Assembly (NCBI GenBank): GCA_026712715.1
Contig: JAPOPW010000048.1
Coordinates: 1 to 64,000, forward strand
Origin: Immundisolibacterales bacterium
GTDB taxonomy: Bacteria > Pseudomonadota > Gammaproteobacteria > HK1
Direction: 5' to 3'
Length of the DNA stretch: 64,000 nucleotides
A program made the position numbers and the translations under genes. The notes beneath the pieces were generated by a model. The model did no database searches, was not told the DNA's origin, and saw only the letters and a list, made by a program, of their open reading frames with translations. Shown piece by piece: positions 27,264 to 36,331 of the stretch; position 1 is the first letter of the stretch; each line of letters starts with the position of its first letter.

Positions 27264-27787
27264 TCCATCCGCTCCTGCTCCTGCTCCGATTCGGATCCGA
27301 GGATCCGGGCAAGACGGGTCCGCTCCGCCGTGGAGAGAGCTTCCTTTCCGGGTACGCGCCTCCGGATTCGGATCAGGAGCCAGCCGAACGCGACGCCGGC
27401 GAGAGCGAAAGGACCCACCCAAAGCACAATCGTCGTGGGATCGAACGGAGGACGGTAGCGCACGAAGTTCCCGTAGCGATCCACCATGTAGTCGAGTATC
27501 TCTTCGTCGGAGCGACCCGCACGGAGCAGCTCGTCAACCTTGCCGCGAAGATCGCGGGCGAGATCGGCATTCGAATCGGCGATGCTCTGGTTCTGGCAGA
27601 CGAGGCAGCGAATCTCTTCGACGAGACTGCGATACCGCTCCGAAAGCTCGGGAGTAGAGAAGGATCGCGGTTCCACCGCCGACGCGAACGGCAGGGAGGC
27701 AGCCAGTCCACCGGCCACGAGAAGTGCGGCTCCGGCGACGAGAAGCCGTCTTTGCGTCCGACCGACCATGGCCGTAATGTCGTCCAT
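27260..27787 (-). CDS. ccmH: Cytochrome c assembly thioreductase CcmH
   Basis: Membrane-anchored periplasmic thiol protein that reduces apocytochrome c before heme ligation. About 175 residues: signal anchor (GRTQRRLLVAGAALLVAGG), then the defining redox motif RCLVCQNQSIADSNADLARDLR, and a C-terminal membrane helix near TTIVLWVGPFALAGVAFGWLL. The start is uncertain because no clear ribosome site exists: ATG 27787 is used here, TTG 27814 and ATG 27769 are options. Followed directly by ccmI. It stands apart from the other ccm genes, 2.3 kb away. Confidence 0.9.
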   Translation of the reverse strand: MDDITAMVGRTQRRLLVAGAALLVAGGLAASLPFASAVEPRSFSTPELSERYRSLVEEIRCLVCQNQSIADSNADLARDLRGKVDELLRAGRSDEEILDYMVDRYGNFVRYRPPFDPTTIVLWVGPFALAGVAFGWLLIRIRRRVPGKEALSTAERTRLARILGSESEQEQERMD

Positions 27788-28104
27788 TCCGACGGGGAAG
27801 AGAAGTCGGGGCAAAGGGTGTCCGTCGCCGGCCGCCGAATTCGCCGTGCGTCCGGAGGGTCCGGAGTCCCCTCGGGTTTCTCCGGAGACCGGTCCGCCCG
27901 ATCGTGCTCGGGAATGCGAATCACCGCCAGGAAAGCCGCCGGAATATCATTCTTCCGACACCTTTTGGACAATCAAAGGCTTATTTGCCCGGTTGGACAA
28001 ACGATCTCGTAATGCGAGCATTACATGTTGATATACATAGTACTGGGCGCGCGTCAATCGATCTATACTCGGTTGCAGGGTTCCGAAGAGGCGTCGCATT
28101 CTCG
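27788..28104. promoter_or_regulatory. AT-richer divergent promoter region (ccmH / L,D-transpeptidase)
   Basis: No gene is seen. From about 27945 to 28070 the base composition becomes much more AT-rich than its surroundings. TATACT at 28064-28069 is a fair -10 candidate for the plus-strand transpeptidase but lacks a good -35. ccmH must also start its transcript here because nothing reads into it. Confidence 0.4.
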
Positions 28105-29241
28105 ATGAGGCGGACACTGCGAGCGTTCGGTGCGGTATTCATGCGTACGCGACCGGAGCCCGGGAGGCTCCACCGTGCGCGAAGTCGCGAGGAGACGCGG
28201 GGCCGAAGGTCGAGTCTGCGGATGCCCGCGCGCCAGCGTGATTGCGGGTTCCTGGGGTGGCTGGGCACGACCGCCGGGGGGTGGGTCGCCGCCGCCGTCG
28301 TTTCGTTGCCGGCCCCCGCGGCCGGAACCGAAGCGCTCCGGGCCGCCCCGGCGGACTCCGTGGTAGGAAGCGTCGAGCTCTACGAGGCCCGGTACGAGGA
28401 CAGCCTGCTCGACGTCGCACGGCGCTTCGGGCTCGGCATCGACGAGCTCCGGCTCGCGAACCCGGACGTGAGCCTCTGGTTGCCCGGTGAAGGCACCCCG
28501 ATCCGCTTGCCTTCGCGGTTCGTGCTCCCTTCGTCCGTGCGGCGAGGGGTGGTAATCAACGTCCCGGAGATGCGCCTCTACTACTATTCGAATGACGGAA
28601 ACGCGGTGCACACCTGGCCCATCAGCATCGGAAGGGTCGGCTACGAGACCCCGCTCGGGAAGACGCGGGTGGCGAGGAAGAAGGTCGCTCCCACCTGGTA
28701 TCCGACGGAATCGATTCGAGAGGAGCATGCGGCCCGCGGCGAGCCTCTCCCCAGAGTCGTCCATCCCGGACCCGACAATCCGCTCGGTTCCCATGCCATC
28801 TACCTCGGGTTTCCCACCTACCTCATTCACGGCACGAACCGGCCTTTCAGCATCGGGATGCGGGTCAGTCACGGATGCGTGCGCCTGTACCCGGAGCACA
28901 TCGAGGAGCTCTACAATCTGGTGGTTCCGGGAACGCCCGTCGCCATCGTGCACCAGAGGGTCAAGACGGGCTGGTTCGGAAACGAGCTTTTCCTCGAGGT
29001 GCACCCGAATCGCGATGTCCCGGAGCTGGACGCGCTTCCGAGCATGACCGACGCGGTGAGGTCGATCATCCGTGCAACCCCGGAGGAGGGGGAGAGGCCG
29101 TCGATCGACTGGAGGCTCGTCGAGCAGGCGCTCGCGACGTCGGACGGGATTCCCGTCGCGGTGGGGAGGCGGGCAGGCGGCTCGAACCTCGCGGACGAAC
29201 GTCCGCCGGTTCCGGCGGGAGCTTCGCCGACGAGCTCCTGA
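28105..29241 (+). CDS. L,D-transpeptidase with LysM-like domain
   Basis: Periplasmic YkuD-family enzyme that makes 3-3 peptidoglycan cross-links or attaches lipoprotein. About 378 residues. A hydrophobic stretch (WLGTTAGGWVAAAVVSLPAPAAG, written in two parts by its A/V core) ends a signal sequence near residue 75; a LysM-like region has SLLDVARRFGLGIDELRLANP; the YkuD domain has LPSSVRRGVVINVPEMRLYYY, the catalytic HGTNRPFSIG and SHGCVRLYPEHIEEL with its nucleophilic Cys. Start ATG 28105 is tentative because the ribosome site is distant; ATG 28141 and ATG 28222 give shorter leaders. It interrupts the ccm region on the opposite strand. Confidence 0.88.
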   Translation: MRRTLRAFGAVFMRTRPEPGRLHRARSREETRGRRSSLRMPARQRDCGFLGWLGTTAGGWVAAAVVSLPAPAAGTEALRAAPADSVVGSVELYEARYEDSLLDVARRFGLGIDELRLANPDVSLWLPGEGTPIRLPSRFVLPSSVRRGVVINVPEMRLYYYSNDGNAVHTWPISIGRVGYETPLGKTRVARKKVAPTWYPTESIREEHAARGEPLPRVVHPGPDNPLGSHAIYLGFPTYLIHGTNRPFSIGMRVSHGCVRLYPEHIEELYNLVVPGTPVAIVHQRVKTGWFGNELFLEVHPNRDVPELDALPSMTDAVRSIIRATPEEGERPSIDWRLVEQALATSDGIPVAVGRRAGGSNLADERPPVPAGASPTSS

Positions 29242-29317
29242 TCCGGAGTACGGCATCGAGGACGGCAGCGGCGGGCCACCTGCGCACCGCCGAATCGGAA
29301 GACGTGATGTTCCGCGT

Positions 29318-30124
29318 TCAGGTCGCGATGAATCGATCGAGTCCCGCGCGAAGCAGGGGGTTGAACGCCTCCGGTACCTCGATGTTGGAGAAGTGGCGCT
29401 GCCCTTCGATGACGTGCAGCTCCGAGCCGCGGACCGCGTCGCGGATCTCTTCCGCGCGGACGACGGGAGTTACCGGGTCGTCGCCCGCGGCGATGATCCG
29501 GGTCGGCGCCTCGATACGCGGGAGGTGCGGTCGGTATGCCAGGTCGGCGACCGCCGAAGTGCCGCCGAGATAACCCGCGATCGGGGTCCCCACGAAGACT
29601 TCCCGGATTGCACGGTAGCCGGGGCCCTCGGCATCGACGTGGGCATCGGTGAACCAGAGCCGCCTGGTCATCTCCCAGACCGCCTTCATCCCACCTTCGC
29701 GCACCACCGCCTGGCGTTCCTTTACCCAGTTGCGATACCAGGGTGTCGACCACGAGGTAGTGTTGCAGAGGGTGAGGGATGCGATCCGGTTCGGGTGATG
29801 GATGCCGAGACCCTGGCCGATCATCCCACCGGTGGAGATTCCCACCCAGTGCACCCGGTCGAGGGCGAGCGCATCCATCAGGCCGACCGCATCGCGGACG
29901 AATTCGGCAAGGGTGTACGGCCCGGGCGGAGCATCGGTGTCTCCGTGCCCCCGCCAGTCGTAGCGAAGGAGACGGTAGCGGTCCGCCAGGACGGACAACT
30001 GCGGATCCCAGATCCGGTGACTGGTGCCCATCGCGTGCGCCATCATCACCGTCGGTCCGTCGGTCGTGCCATCGAATCGATACGCGATGTCGATGTCGCC
30101 GACCCGGATCTTCTCGACGCTCAT
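29318..30124 (-). CDS. Alpha/beta hydrolase (enol-lactonase-like)
   Basis: 268-residue hydrolase of the 3-oxoadipate enol-lactonase/haloperoxidase type. The oxyanion region HAMGTSHRIWDPQ, nucleophile elbow GISTGGMIGQG (Ser), acid D in AAGDDPVTP and His in IEGQRHFSNIE make a full triad. Substrate unknown; neighbouring genes give no ring-cleavage pathway. Its ATG overlaps the ccmF stop (ATGA), so it is translated with the cytochrome c assembly genes, in the place where ccmG is normally found. Confidence 0.85.
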   Translation of the reverse strand: MSVEKIRVGDIDIAYRFDGTTDGPTVMMAHAMGTSHRIWDPQLSVLADRYRLLRYDWRGHGDTDAPPGPYTLAEFVRDAVGLMDALALDRVHWVGISTGGMIGQGLGIHHPNRIASLTLCNTTSWSTPWYRNWVKERQAVVREGGMKAVWEMTRRLWFTDAHVDAEGPGYRAIREVFVGTPIAGYLGGTSAVADLAYRPHLPRIEAPTRIIAAGDDPVTPVVRAEEIRDAVRGSELHVIEGQRHFSNIEVPEAFNPLLRAGLDRFIAT

Positions 30125-32127
30125 GTCCTCAGCGGCCGTGCTGCATGCTCGGGTTCGGGGGCGGGCATGGGGGGCCGTTCACCGAGGAGGGTCAGAAGCG
30201 GATCGTCCCCGGCGGTCGGCACGCGGCGTCGGTACCGGCGGTCCGCGGCCGCGAGCAGCCCTCCGACGGCCATGAGGACGGCTCCGAGCCAGATCCAGCG
30301 CACGAACGGCTTGTAGTGCAGCCGCACCGACCACGCCCCGTCCCCGAGCGGCTCGCCTAGGGCGGCATAGAGGTCACGGGTCAGGCCCGGATCGATGGCC
30401 GCCTCGGTCATCGGTTGCGACTGGCTCGCGTAGGTGCGTTTCTCCGGCTCGAGGCGCGAGACGGGGCGGCCGCCGCGGGTGACCTCGATCTCGGCCCGGC
30501 GGGCCCGGTAGTTGGGACCGGCTACGTCGCGCACGCCCTGGAAGTGGAATTCGTACCCCGCGACGTGCGCGGAGTCGCCGGGGGAGAGCGGCACGATCCG
30601 CTCCACTTCGAGCGCGCTCACGAAACACACTCCCGCGAGGGTAGCCGCGAAGCCGAGATGGGCGAGACTCATCCCCACGAAAGCATGCGGCAGGCGGACG
30701 AGATCGCTGGGGCGCCGCACCCGCTGCGCGACCGCGCGAAGCGTCGAGCAGACGATCCAGAACGCAAGTCCCGCGCCGAGCGCCGCGGCGGCGGAGCGCG
30801 CGAGGAGCGCAACCGCGATACCGCCCAGGACCGCTCCGACGAGGACCACGCCGAGGAGCCGTGCTACGCGCTGCGGGCGATCGCGCTTCCAGCGGGCGAA
30901 CATCCCCGCCGCGATCAGAATCGCGAGGGGAACCATGAGCGGGACGAAGACCCGGTCGAAGTACGGCCGGCCGACCGAGATCTGTCCCAGGCCGAGGCTG
31001 TCCATCAGCAGCGGATAGAGAGTGCCGAGGAGAACGGTGGCCGCGGCTGCGGTGAGGAGCACGTTGTTGGCGAGGAGCATCGTCTCGCGCGAGAAGACCG
31101 CGAACCGTCCCCCACCGGCCATTCGTCCCGCCCGCCAGGCGTACAGGGCGAGCGCACCCCCGACCACCACCCCGAGAAAGGCGAGCACGAAGACCCCGCG
31201 CGCCGGATCGCTCGCGAACGCATGGACGGAGACGAGCACGCCGGACCGGACGATGAACGTGCCGAGCAGGCTCAGCGAAAACCCGGAGATTGCGAGCAGC
31301 ACGGTCCACGCCTTGAACGTGTCGCGCTTCTCCGCGACGGCGAGGGAGTGGATGAGCGCGGTGGCGACGAGCCACGGGACGAAGGAAGCGTTCTCGACCG
31401 GATCCCAGAACCACCAGCCGCCCCACCCGAGCTCGTAGTAGGCCCACCAGCTTCCGCCCGCGATCCCGAGGGTGAGGAAGGTCCAGGCGACGGTGGTCCA
31501 GGGGCGGGTCCAGCGCGTCCAGGCGGTGTCGACCCGTCCTTCCGCGAGGGCCGCGACCGCGAATGCGAAGGGGACCGCGAGGCCCACGTAGCCCATGTAG
31601 AGGACCGGTGGGTGGATGATGAGTCCGATGTCCTGGAGCAGAGGATTGAGGTCCCGCCCCGCGAGCGCGGCCGGGACGAGGCGGGCGAAGGGATTCGACG
31701 TGAACAGCATGAAGCACACGAAACCGGCCGTGATGAACCCGAGCACCGAGAGCACCCGGGCCGAGACCTCGCGGGGAAGGCCGCGGCTGCGCGCCGCGAC
31801 GGCCAGGGTCCACCCGCTCAGGATGAACGACCAGAGGAGAAGGGAGCCCTCGTGTCCTCCCCAGACCGCGCCGAGCCGGTAGTGGAGGGGCAGGAGCACG
31901 TTCGAGTTGGTGGCCACGTAACGGACCGAGAAGTCGTTCGTCGCAAAGGACCAGCCGAGGCAGGCGAGGGCGACGAGATGTAGAACGAATAGTCCCGCCG
32001 CGGCGCTCGGGGCGACCGCCATCCAGCGCGGGTCACGCCGCGTCGCTCCCGTGAACGGGGCGGCCGCGAGGACGAGGGAGGTGAGGAGCGCGAGGATGAG
32101 CGCGAAGTGTCCGAGCTCGGGGATCAC
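30121..32127 (-). CDS. ccmF: Heme lyase subunit CcmF
   Basis: Large polytopic subunit of the System I heme lyase that attaches heme to apocytochrome c in the periplasm. 668 residues, about 15 membrane helices. MIPELGHFALILALL opens the protein, and the tryptophan-rich heme-handling signature lies in WGGHEGSLLLWSF and in GWGGWWFWDPVENASFVPWL, with further conserved LLMVNNVLL-type and SLGxxI segments. It overlaps ccmE upstream by four bases and the hydrolase downstream by four bases. Confidence 0.95.
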   Translation of the reverse strand: MIPELGHFALILALLTSLVLAAAPFTGATRRDPRWMAVAPSAAAGLFVLHLVALACLGWSFATNDFSVRYVATNSNVLLPLHYRLGAVWGGHEGSLLLWSFILSGWTLAVAARSRGLPREVSARVLSVLGFITAGFVCFMLFTSNPFARLVPAALAGRDLNPLLQDIGLIIHPPVLYMGYVGLAVPFAFAVAALAEGRVDTAWTRWTRPWTTVAWTFLTLGIAGGSWWAYYELGWGGWWFWDPVENASFVPWLVATALIHSLAVAEKRDTFKAWTVLLAISGFSLSLLGTFIVRSGVLVSVHAFASDPARGVFVLAFLGVVVGGALALYAWRAGRMAGGGRFAVFSRETMLLANNVLLTAAAATVLLGTLYPLLMDSLGLGQISVGRPYFDRVFVPLMVPLAILIAAGMFARWKRDRPQRVARLLGVVLVGAVLGGIAVALLARSAAAALGAGLAFWIVCSTLRAVAQRVRRPSDLVRLPHAFVGMSLAHLGFAATLAGVCFVSALEVERIVPLSPGDSAHVAGYEFHFQGVRDVAGPNYRARRAEIEVTRGGRPVSRLEPEKRTYASQSQPMTEAAIDPGLTRDLYAALGEPLGDGAWSVRLHYKPFVRWIWLGAVLMAVGGLLAAADRRYRRRVPTAGDDPLLTLLGERPPMPAPEPEHAARPLRT

Positions 32128-32582
32128 GGCTTGCGCTCCGCCGCCGCGGCCCGTTCCGCAACCTTCGCCTCGCCGATCGACTCCGCGATCTCGGGGGGCA
32201 TGTAGGTCTCGTCGTGCTTCGCCAGCACCTCCTCGGCCTGGAGCACCCCGTCCGCGTCGAGGCGCCCGAGGGCCACGATTCCCTGCCCTTCCCGGAAGAG
32301 ATCGGGAAGGAGGCCACGGAAGGCCACGGTGACCGCGGCCGCGCGGTCGGAGAGGTCGAATCGGACCTCGAGGTCCCCGGGCCGGCGCCGCACGCTCCCC
32401 TCAACCACGAGACCGCCGAGCCGGATCCGGTTCCCGGGCGGGGGCTGGTCTGCGAGGAGCTGGCTCGGCGTGAAGAACCAGAGCATGTTCTCCCCAATCG
32501 CGAGGACGGCGAGGCCGGTCGCGACGCCGAGGCCCGCGACCATGGCCGTGATCAGCATCGCCCTTCGTTGCCTGACAGTCAT
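32124..32582 (-). CDS. ccmE: Heme chaperone CcmE
   Basis: Membrane-anchored periplasmic protein that carries heme covalently from CcmABCD to CcmF. 152 residues: N-terminal anchor (MLITAMVAGLGVATGLAVLA), OB-fold, and the heme-binding His and Tyr in LAKHDETYMPPE. Its ATG starts 8 bp after ccmD and its stop overlaps ccmF. Confidence 0.96.
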   Translation of the reverse strand: MTVRQRRAMLITAMVAGLGVATGLAVLAIGENMLWFFTPSQLLADQPPPGNRIRLGGLVVEGSVRRRPGDLEVRFDLSDRAAAVTVAFRGLLPDLFREGQGIVALGRLDADGVLQAEEVLAKHDETYMPPEIAESIGEAKVAERAAAAERKP

Positions 32583-32589
32583 TATTCAA

Positions 32590-32772
32590 TCATTTCAATG
32601 ATGGGGGCGGCTCGGTGGCCCGGGCGGGGGCCGACGTGCCCGGCCGTTCACGGACGAGGCGTCTGCGGCGCACGATCGGAGCGGCGACGTTGAGCCCGAG
32701 CACGACCAGCGCCGCCCCGTAGGAGGTCCAGACGTAGAACCCGTAGCCGCCCATGTGAAGGAACTCGCTCAC
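32590..32772 (-). CDS. ccmD: Heme exporter accessory protein CcmD
   Basis: Small membrane protein that releases holo-CcmE from the CcmABC complex. 60 residues starting VSEFLHMGGYGFYVWTSYG, the family signature, then one transmembrane helix and a basic tail. GTG 32772 shares GTGA with the ccmC stop, so the two are translationally coupled. Confidence 0.92.
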   Translation of the reverse strand: MSEFLHMGGYGFYVWTSYGAALVVLGLNVAAPIVRRRRLVRERPGTSAPARATEPPPSLK

Positions 32773-33497
32773 GCTCGCACCTCGCGGACCCATCGACTGT
32801 GCCGCTCCCGGTGAAGTACCTCGCAGCGTACCCGCATGAGCAGAACCGCGAGGAAGAAAAGCGTGAACGCCGCCACCATCAGGAGCAGAGGAACGAGCAT
32901 CGAGGGATGGATGGACGGCCCGTCCAGCCGGAACACGGTGGCGCCCTGGTGAAGGGTGTTCCACCATTCGACCGAGAAGTGGATGATCGGAAGGTCCACG
33001 AGTCCGACGATCGCGAGGATCGCGCATGCCCGCGACGCCTTGCGCGGATCGGAAATCGCACCGTTCAGGGCGATGATTCCGAGATAGAGAAAGAGGAGCA
33101 CGAGCTCGGAGGTCAGCCGTGCGTCCCACACCCACCACGTGCCCCACATCGGCTTGCCCCACAGCGAGCCGGTCAGCAGGGCAAGGAACGTGAACGAAGC
33201 GCCGACGGGGGCGCACGCGACGGTCGCCGCTTCCGCCACCTTGGTGCGCCAGATGAGGCCGGCTGCCGCCGAGCCGGCCATGGCCGCGTACACGAAGAGA
33301 GACAGCCATGCGCTCGGCACGTGCACGAAGATGATCCGGTACGCGTCGCCCTGCTGGTAGTCGGGAGGGGCGATGACCAGCCCGGTCCACAGCCCGGCCG
33401 CCATGAGCACCGCGCAGGGCCATCCGAGCCAGGGGATGAGCCGCCCGGCGAGGTCGTGGAAGTGCCGAGGCGAGGCGTATCGGCGCAGGGTCATCAC
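32769..33497 (-). CDS. ccmC: Heme exporter protein CcmC
   Basis: Polytopic membrane protein presenting heme to CcmE. 242 residues, six helices. The WWD heme-handling motif appears as GTWWVWDARLTSELVL, flanked by heme-ligand histidines in IFVHVPSAWLS and near WNTLHQGATV. It begins GTG 33497 directly followed by ATG 33494, either of which may be used. It starts 15 bp after ccmB. Confidence 0.95.
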   Translation of the reverse strand: MMTLRRYASPRHFHDLAGRLIPWLGWPCAVLMAAGLWTGLVIAPPDYQQGDAYRIIFVHVPSAWLSLFVYAAMAGSAAAGLIWRTKVAEAATVACAPVGASFTFLALLTGSLWGKPMWGTWWVWDARLTSELVLLFLYLGIIALNGAISDPRKASRACAILAIVGLVDLPIIHFSVEWWNTLHQGATVFRLDGPSIHPSMLVPLLLMVAAFTLFFLAVLLMRVRCEVLHRERHSRWVREVRA

Positions 33498-33511
33498 GCG
33501 AATCCGCTGTT

Positions 33512-34198
33512 CTATTCCGCGCCGACCGCGAGCGCGGCCCCGGTCGCGAGGGGCGCGAGGGTGACGGACAGGACGAGGAGGGCGGCGAGGAGGTAGAGGG
33601 GGCCCGCCGCGGTGATCCCCATTGCCGCGGCCCGTACCGCGAGCGTGCCGAAGATGAGCACCGGTACGAGCAGGGGCAGGGCGACGAGCGGCAGGAGCAG
33701 ACTCCGGCCTCGGACCCCCGCGGTGAGGGCGGCGCCAATCGCGCCGGCGAGGCTCAGGATCGGGGTGCCGAGCGCGAGCGCGCCGATCAGGGTCGGGAGG
33801 GAGCGGGGGGGCAGGGCGAGCAGCAGCGCGACCGGGAGGGAAGCGACGAGGAGCGGAAGTCCGGTCACCAGCCAGTGAGCGGCGATCCGTCCGGCCGCGA
33901 GAACCGCCGGAGGATGGGGGCTCAACAGGAGCTGATCGAGGGAGCCGTCCTCGAGATCCTCGCGAAAGAGGCGATCGAGGGAAAGGAGGGCGGCGAGGAG
34001 GGCCGCGACCCAGAGCGCCCCCGGGGCGACGGCGGCGAGAGTCGCTGGCGCCGCACCCGTTCCGAGCGGGAATACGGCGGCGACGAGGATGAAAAACACC
34101 ACCGGGGTGGCCGCTTCACCCGGCCGGCGAAGGGCCGCCCGGACATCTCGCCGGATGACGGCGGCAAACGCTCCCCACGGCCCTTCAACCGTGACCAA
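33512..34198 (-). CDS. ccmB: Heme exporter permease CcmB
   Basis: Membrane partner of the CcmA ATPase in the release of holo-CcmE. About 228 residues, six helices. Conserved stretches: AVIRRDVRAALRRPGEAATP, LPLGTGAAP-type loop, DRLFREDLEDGSLDQLLLSP, HWLVTGLPLLVASLPVALLL. No ATG lies near the start; TTG 34198 with GGGAG eight bases upstream is the best choice. It overlaps the ccmA end by 14 bases. Confidence 0.92.
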   Translation of the reverse strand: MVTVEGPWGAFAAVIRRDVRAALRRPGEAATPVVFFILVAAVFPLGTGAAPATLAAVAPGALWVAALLAALLSLDRLFREDLEDGSLDQLLLSPHPPAVLAAGRIAAHWLVTGLPLLVASLPVALLLALPPRSLPTLIGALALGTPILSLAGAIGAALTAGVRGRSLLLPLVALPLLVPVLIFGTLAVRAAAMGITAAGPLYLLAALLVLSVTLAPLATGAALAVGAE

Positions 34199-34829
34199 GG
34201 GGGATCTCCCGCACCGGCGCGAGGTCGAGGGGCTGGTGGCTGGTGAACACGACCGCGCCTCCGCCCGCGGCGTGCTCCGCGCACAGCGATTCCACGAGCG
34301 CCGCACCGTCGCGGTCGAGAGCGGCGGCCGGCTCGTCGAGCACCCAGAGACCCGAGCCGTCCAGGAGGAGCCGGGCGAGCGCCCCCCGGCGCCGCTGGCC
34401 CGCCGAGAGCTCCCGCACGAGCGTGCCGAGCTCCCCCCCGAGGCCCACCCGCTCCAGCGCTTCCTCGGGGCGAATGCGCCCCTCTGCGCCTCGCAGCGCG
34501 CGGGCGAAACGGAGGTTCTCGAGCGGGGTGAGAGTGTCCTTGATCGCTTCACGGTGTCCGACAAAGGCGAGCTCGCGCCGCCATCCAGGGTCGTTCGCAG
34601 ATTCCGACACCACCCGGCCGCGCCAGCGGATCCGGCCGGCTTCAGGGGTCAGCAGCCCGCACAGGATGCGAAGGGCGGTCGTCTTCCCGCTGCCGTTCGG
34701 CCCGCTCACCCGCAACGCCTCTCCCGGTCCGGCGGTGGCCGAGAGCCCGGAGAAGAGGAGCCGGTCCCCGCGGCGGCCAGCCAGCTCTTCGATGCCGAGC
34801 AGCGAGGCTTCGGATGGTGGACGCGGCAT
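34185..34829 (-). CDS. ccmA: Heme exporter ATP-binding protein CcmA
   Basis: Cytoplasmic ABC ATPase that powers holo-CcmE release. 214 residues, matching the family. Walker A SGPNGSGKTTALRILCGLL, Q-loop region, signature LSAGQRRRGALARLLL, Walker B LWVLDEPAAAL and switch His in FTSHQPLDL. ATG 34829 was chosen since residues upstream in the open frame are unrelated. First gene of the minus-strand ccm cluster; divergent from the thioesterase with 148 bp between. Confidence 0.94.
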   Translation of the reverse strand: MPRPPSEASLLGIEELAGRRGDRLLFSGLSATAGPGEALRVSGPNGSGKTTALRILCGLLTPEAGRIRWRGRVVSESANDPGWRRELAFVGHREAIKDTLTPLENLRFARALRGAEGRIRPEEALERVGLGGELGTLVRELSAGQRRRGALARLLLDGSGLWVLDEPAAALDRDGAALVESLCAEHAAGGGAVVFTSHQPLDLAPVREIPLGHG

Positions 34830-34977
34830 GGATCGCGATTCTACACCCGGCCGGGCGGTCGCGGCTCGTCGCGGGGGCGGGGCGGGAACTTCGGGAAGAC
34901 CCGCGCGGCGGCCGTGACCCGCCGGGCCGATCCGGTCGGGGGCGGGATCCGCGAACCGCTCCTGTATCATTGGGAAC

Positions 34978-35502
34978 ATGGACATCAACCAACCGCTTGA
35001 ACTGCATCGTGAGGTCGTGCGGCCCGAGTACATCGACTGGAACGGGCACATGAACGTCGCCTACTACGTGCTCGTGTTCGACCATGCGACCGACGAGCTC
35101 TTCGACCACGTCGGACTCGACGAGGCGTACCGCAAGGGGAGGGGATACACGACGTTTACCCTCGAGGCGCAGGTGACCTACCAGCGCGAGGTGCTGGAGG
35201 GCGATCCGCTCCGGATCACCACCCAGCTCCTCGACCACGACCACAAGCGCGCCCACTACTTCCACCGCATGTACCACGCGGAAGAAGGCTATCTCGCCGC
35301 GACGAACGAGCTTCTGAGCCTCCACATCGATGCCGGAAAGCGCCGCTCGGCCCCGTTCCCGGACGACATCCTCGCCCGCTGGGAAGAAATCCACGCCGCG
35401 CACGCGGTTCTGGCTCGCCCCCCGGAAGCGGGGCGAGCCATGGGCATCCGCCGCCGCCCGCCGGGCGGCCCGGTCGATTCCGGGGGCTCTCCGGATGTCT
35501 GA
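34978..35502 (+). CDS. Hotdog-fold acyl-CoA thioesterase
   Basis: 4HBT-type thioesterase of the family that includes betainyl-CoA and 4-hydroxybenzoyl-CoA thioesterases. 174 residues. The active-site helix is VVRPEYIDWNGHMNVAYYVLVF with catalytic Asp (DWNGHMN), followed by the hotdog sheet (TTFTLEAQVTYQREV, RITTQLLDHDHKRAHYFHRMY). The last 30 residues are Arg/Pro-rich and not conserved. The substrate is unknown; no carnitine or betaine genes accompany it. Its end overlaps the sulfurtransferase start by eight bases. Confidence 0.82.
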   Translation: MDINQPLELHREVVRPEYIDWNGHMNVAYYVLVFDHATDELFDHVGLDEAYRKGRGYTTFTLEAQVTYQREVLEGDPLRITTQLLDHDHKRAHYFHRMYHAEEGYLAATNELLSLHIDAGKRRSAPFPDDILARWEEIHAAHAVLARPPEAGRAMGIRRRPPGGPVDSGGSPDV

Positions 35503-36331
35503 CACCCTGGTCGACGTTGCAACCGTGGGGGAGCGCCTGACGGACCCTGACTGGGCGATCGTCGACTGTCGCCATCGGCTCACCGAACCCGACTTCGGAG
35601 AGGCGGCCTACCGGGAATCCCACATCGCCGGCGCGGTCTTCGCGCACGCGGACCGGGTGCTCAGCGGCAGGCCGGCAACGGACCGGGGGCGTCACCCGCT
35701 GCCGGACCCGGAGACCCTCCGGGGGCGCTTCGGGGCCCTCGGCATCGACGCGGACACCAAGGTCGTCGCCTACGACGATGCGGGCGGAGCGATCGCGGGG
35801 CGCCTGTGGTGGATGCTGCGCTACATGGGACACCGCGATGCCGCGGTTCTCGACGGAGGGTGGCCGGCGTGGGTCGCGGCCGGAGGCGCGACCCGGGGCG
35901 GCGAGGAGTCCCGGCCGGCCCGCACCTTCGCCGGAGAGCCGCGGCGCGAGTGGCTCGTCACGATTGACCAGGTGGATGCGGCGCGGCGGCTCGTGGACAG
36001 CCGCGAGCCGGCCCGCTACCGCGGCGAGACGGAGCCCATCGACCGTGTCGCGGGACACATCCCGGGGGCGCGCAGCCACCACTTCGCCGTGAATCTCGGC
36101 GAAGACGGCCGGTTCCTCGACCCGGCGGCGCTGCGCGAGCGCCTGGAACGGAGCCTCGACGGGGTGCCGGCCGGGGAAACCGTGTTCTACTGCGGCTCCG
36201 GGGTGAGCGCGTGTCACAACCTCCTCGCCCTCGCCCACGCGGGTCTCCCGGCCGCGCGGCTCTACGTCGGCTCGTGGAGCGAGTGGTCCTCGGATCCGGC
36301 CCGTCCGGTGGCAACCGGCGGCAATCCGTGA
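35495..36331 (+). CDS. sseA: 3-mercaptopyruvate/thiosulfate sulfurtransferase
   Basis: Two-domain rhodanese that moves a sulfane sulfur from mercaptopyruvate or thiosulfate to acceptors. 278 residues: the inactive N-terminal rhodanese domain ([22 protein letters not shown]) and the active C-terminal domain with nucleophile loop [16 protein letters not shown](T/S)A is the mercaptopyruvate-type loop, whereas thiosulfate rhodaneses have CRKGVTA, so the first substrate is more likely. ATG 35495 lies within the thioesterase gene. Its stop overlaps the next gene's GTG (GTGA). Confidence 0.88.
   Translation: MSDTLVDVATVGERLTDPDWAIVDCRHRLTEPDFGEAAYRESHIAGAVFAHADRVLSGRPATDRGRHPLPDPETLRGRFGALGIDADTKVVAYDDAGGAIAGRLWWMLRYMGHRDAAVLDGGWPAWVAAGGATRGGEESRPARTFAGEPRREWLVTIDQVDAARRLVDSREPARYRGETEPIDRVAGHIPGARSHHFAVNLGEDGRFLDPAALRERLERSLDGVPAGETVFYCGSGVSACHNLLALAHAGLPAARLYVGSWSEWSSDPARPVATGGNP

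Noticed and set aside
27788..27990. Possible ccmG pseudogene upstream of ccmH
   Set aside because: No thioredoxin motif (WCxxC) or CcmG-like stretch appears in any frame here.
28021..28070. Possible FNR-like site TTGATATACATAG near the transpeptidase
   Set aside because: The second half-site does not match ATCAA.
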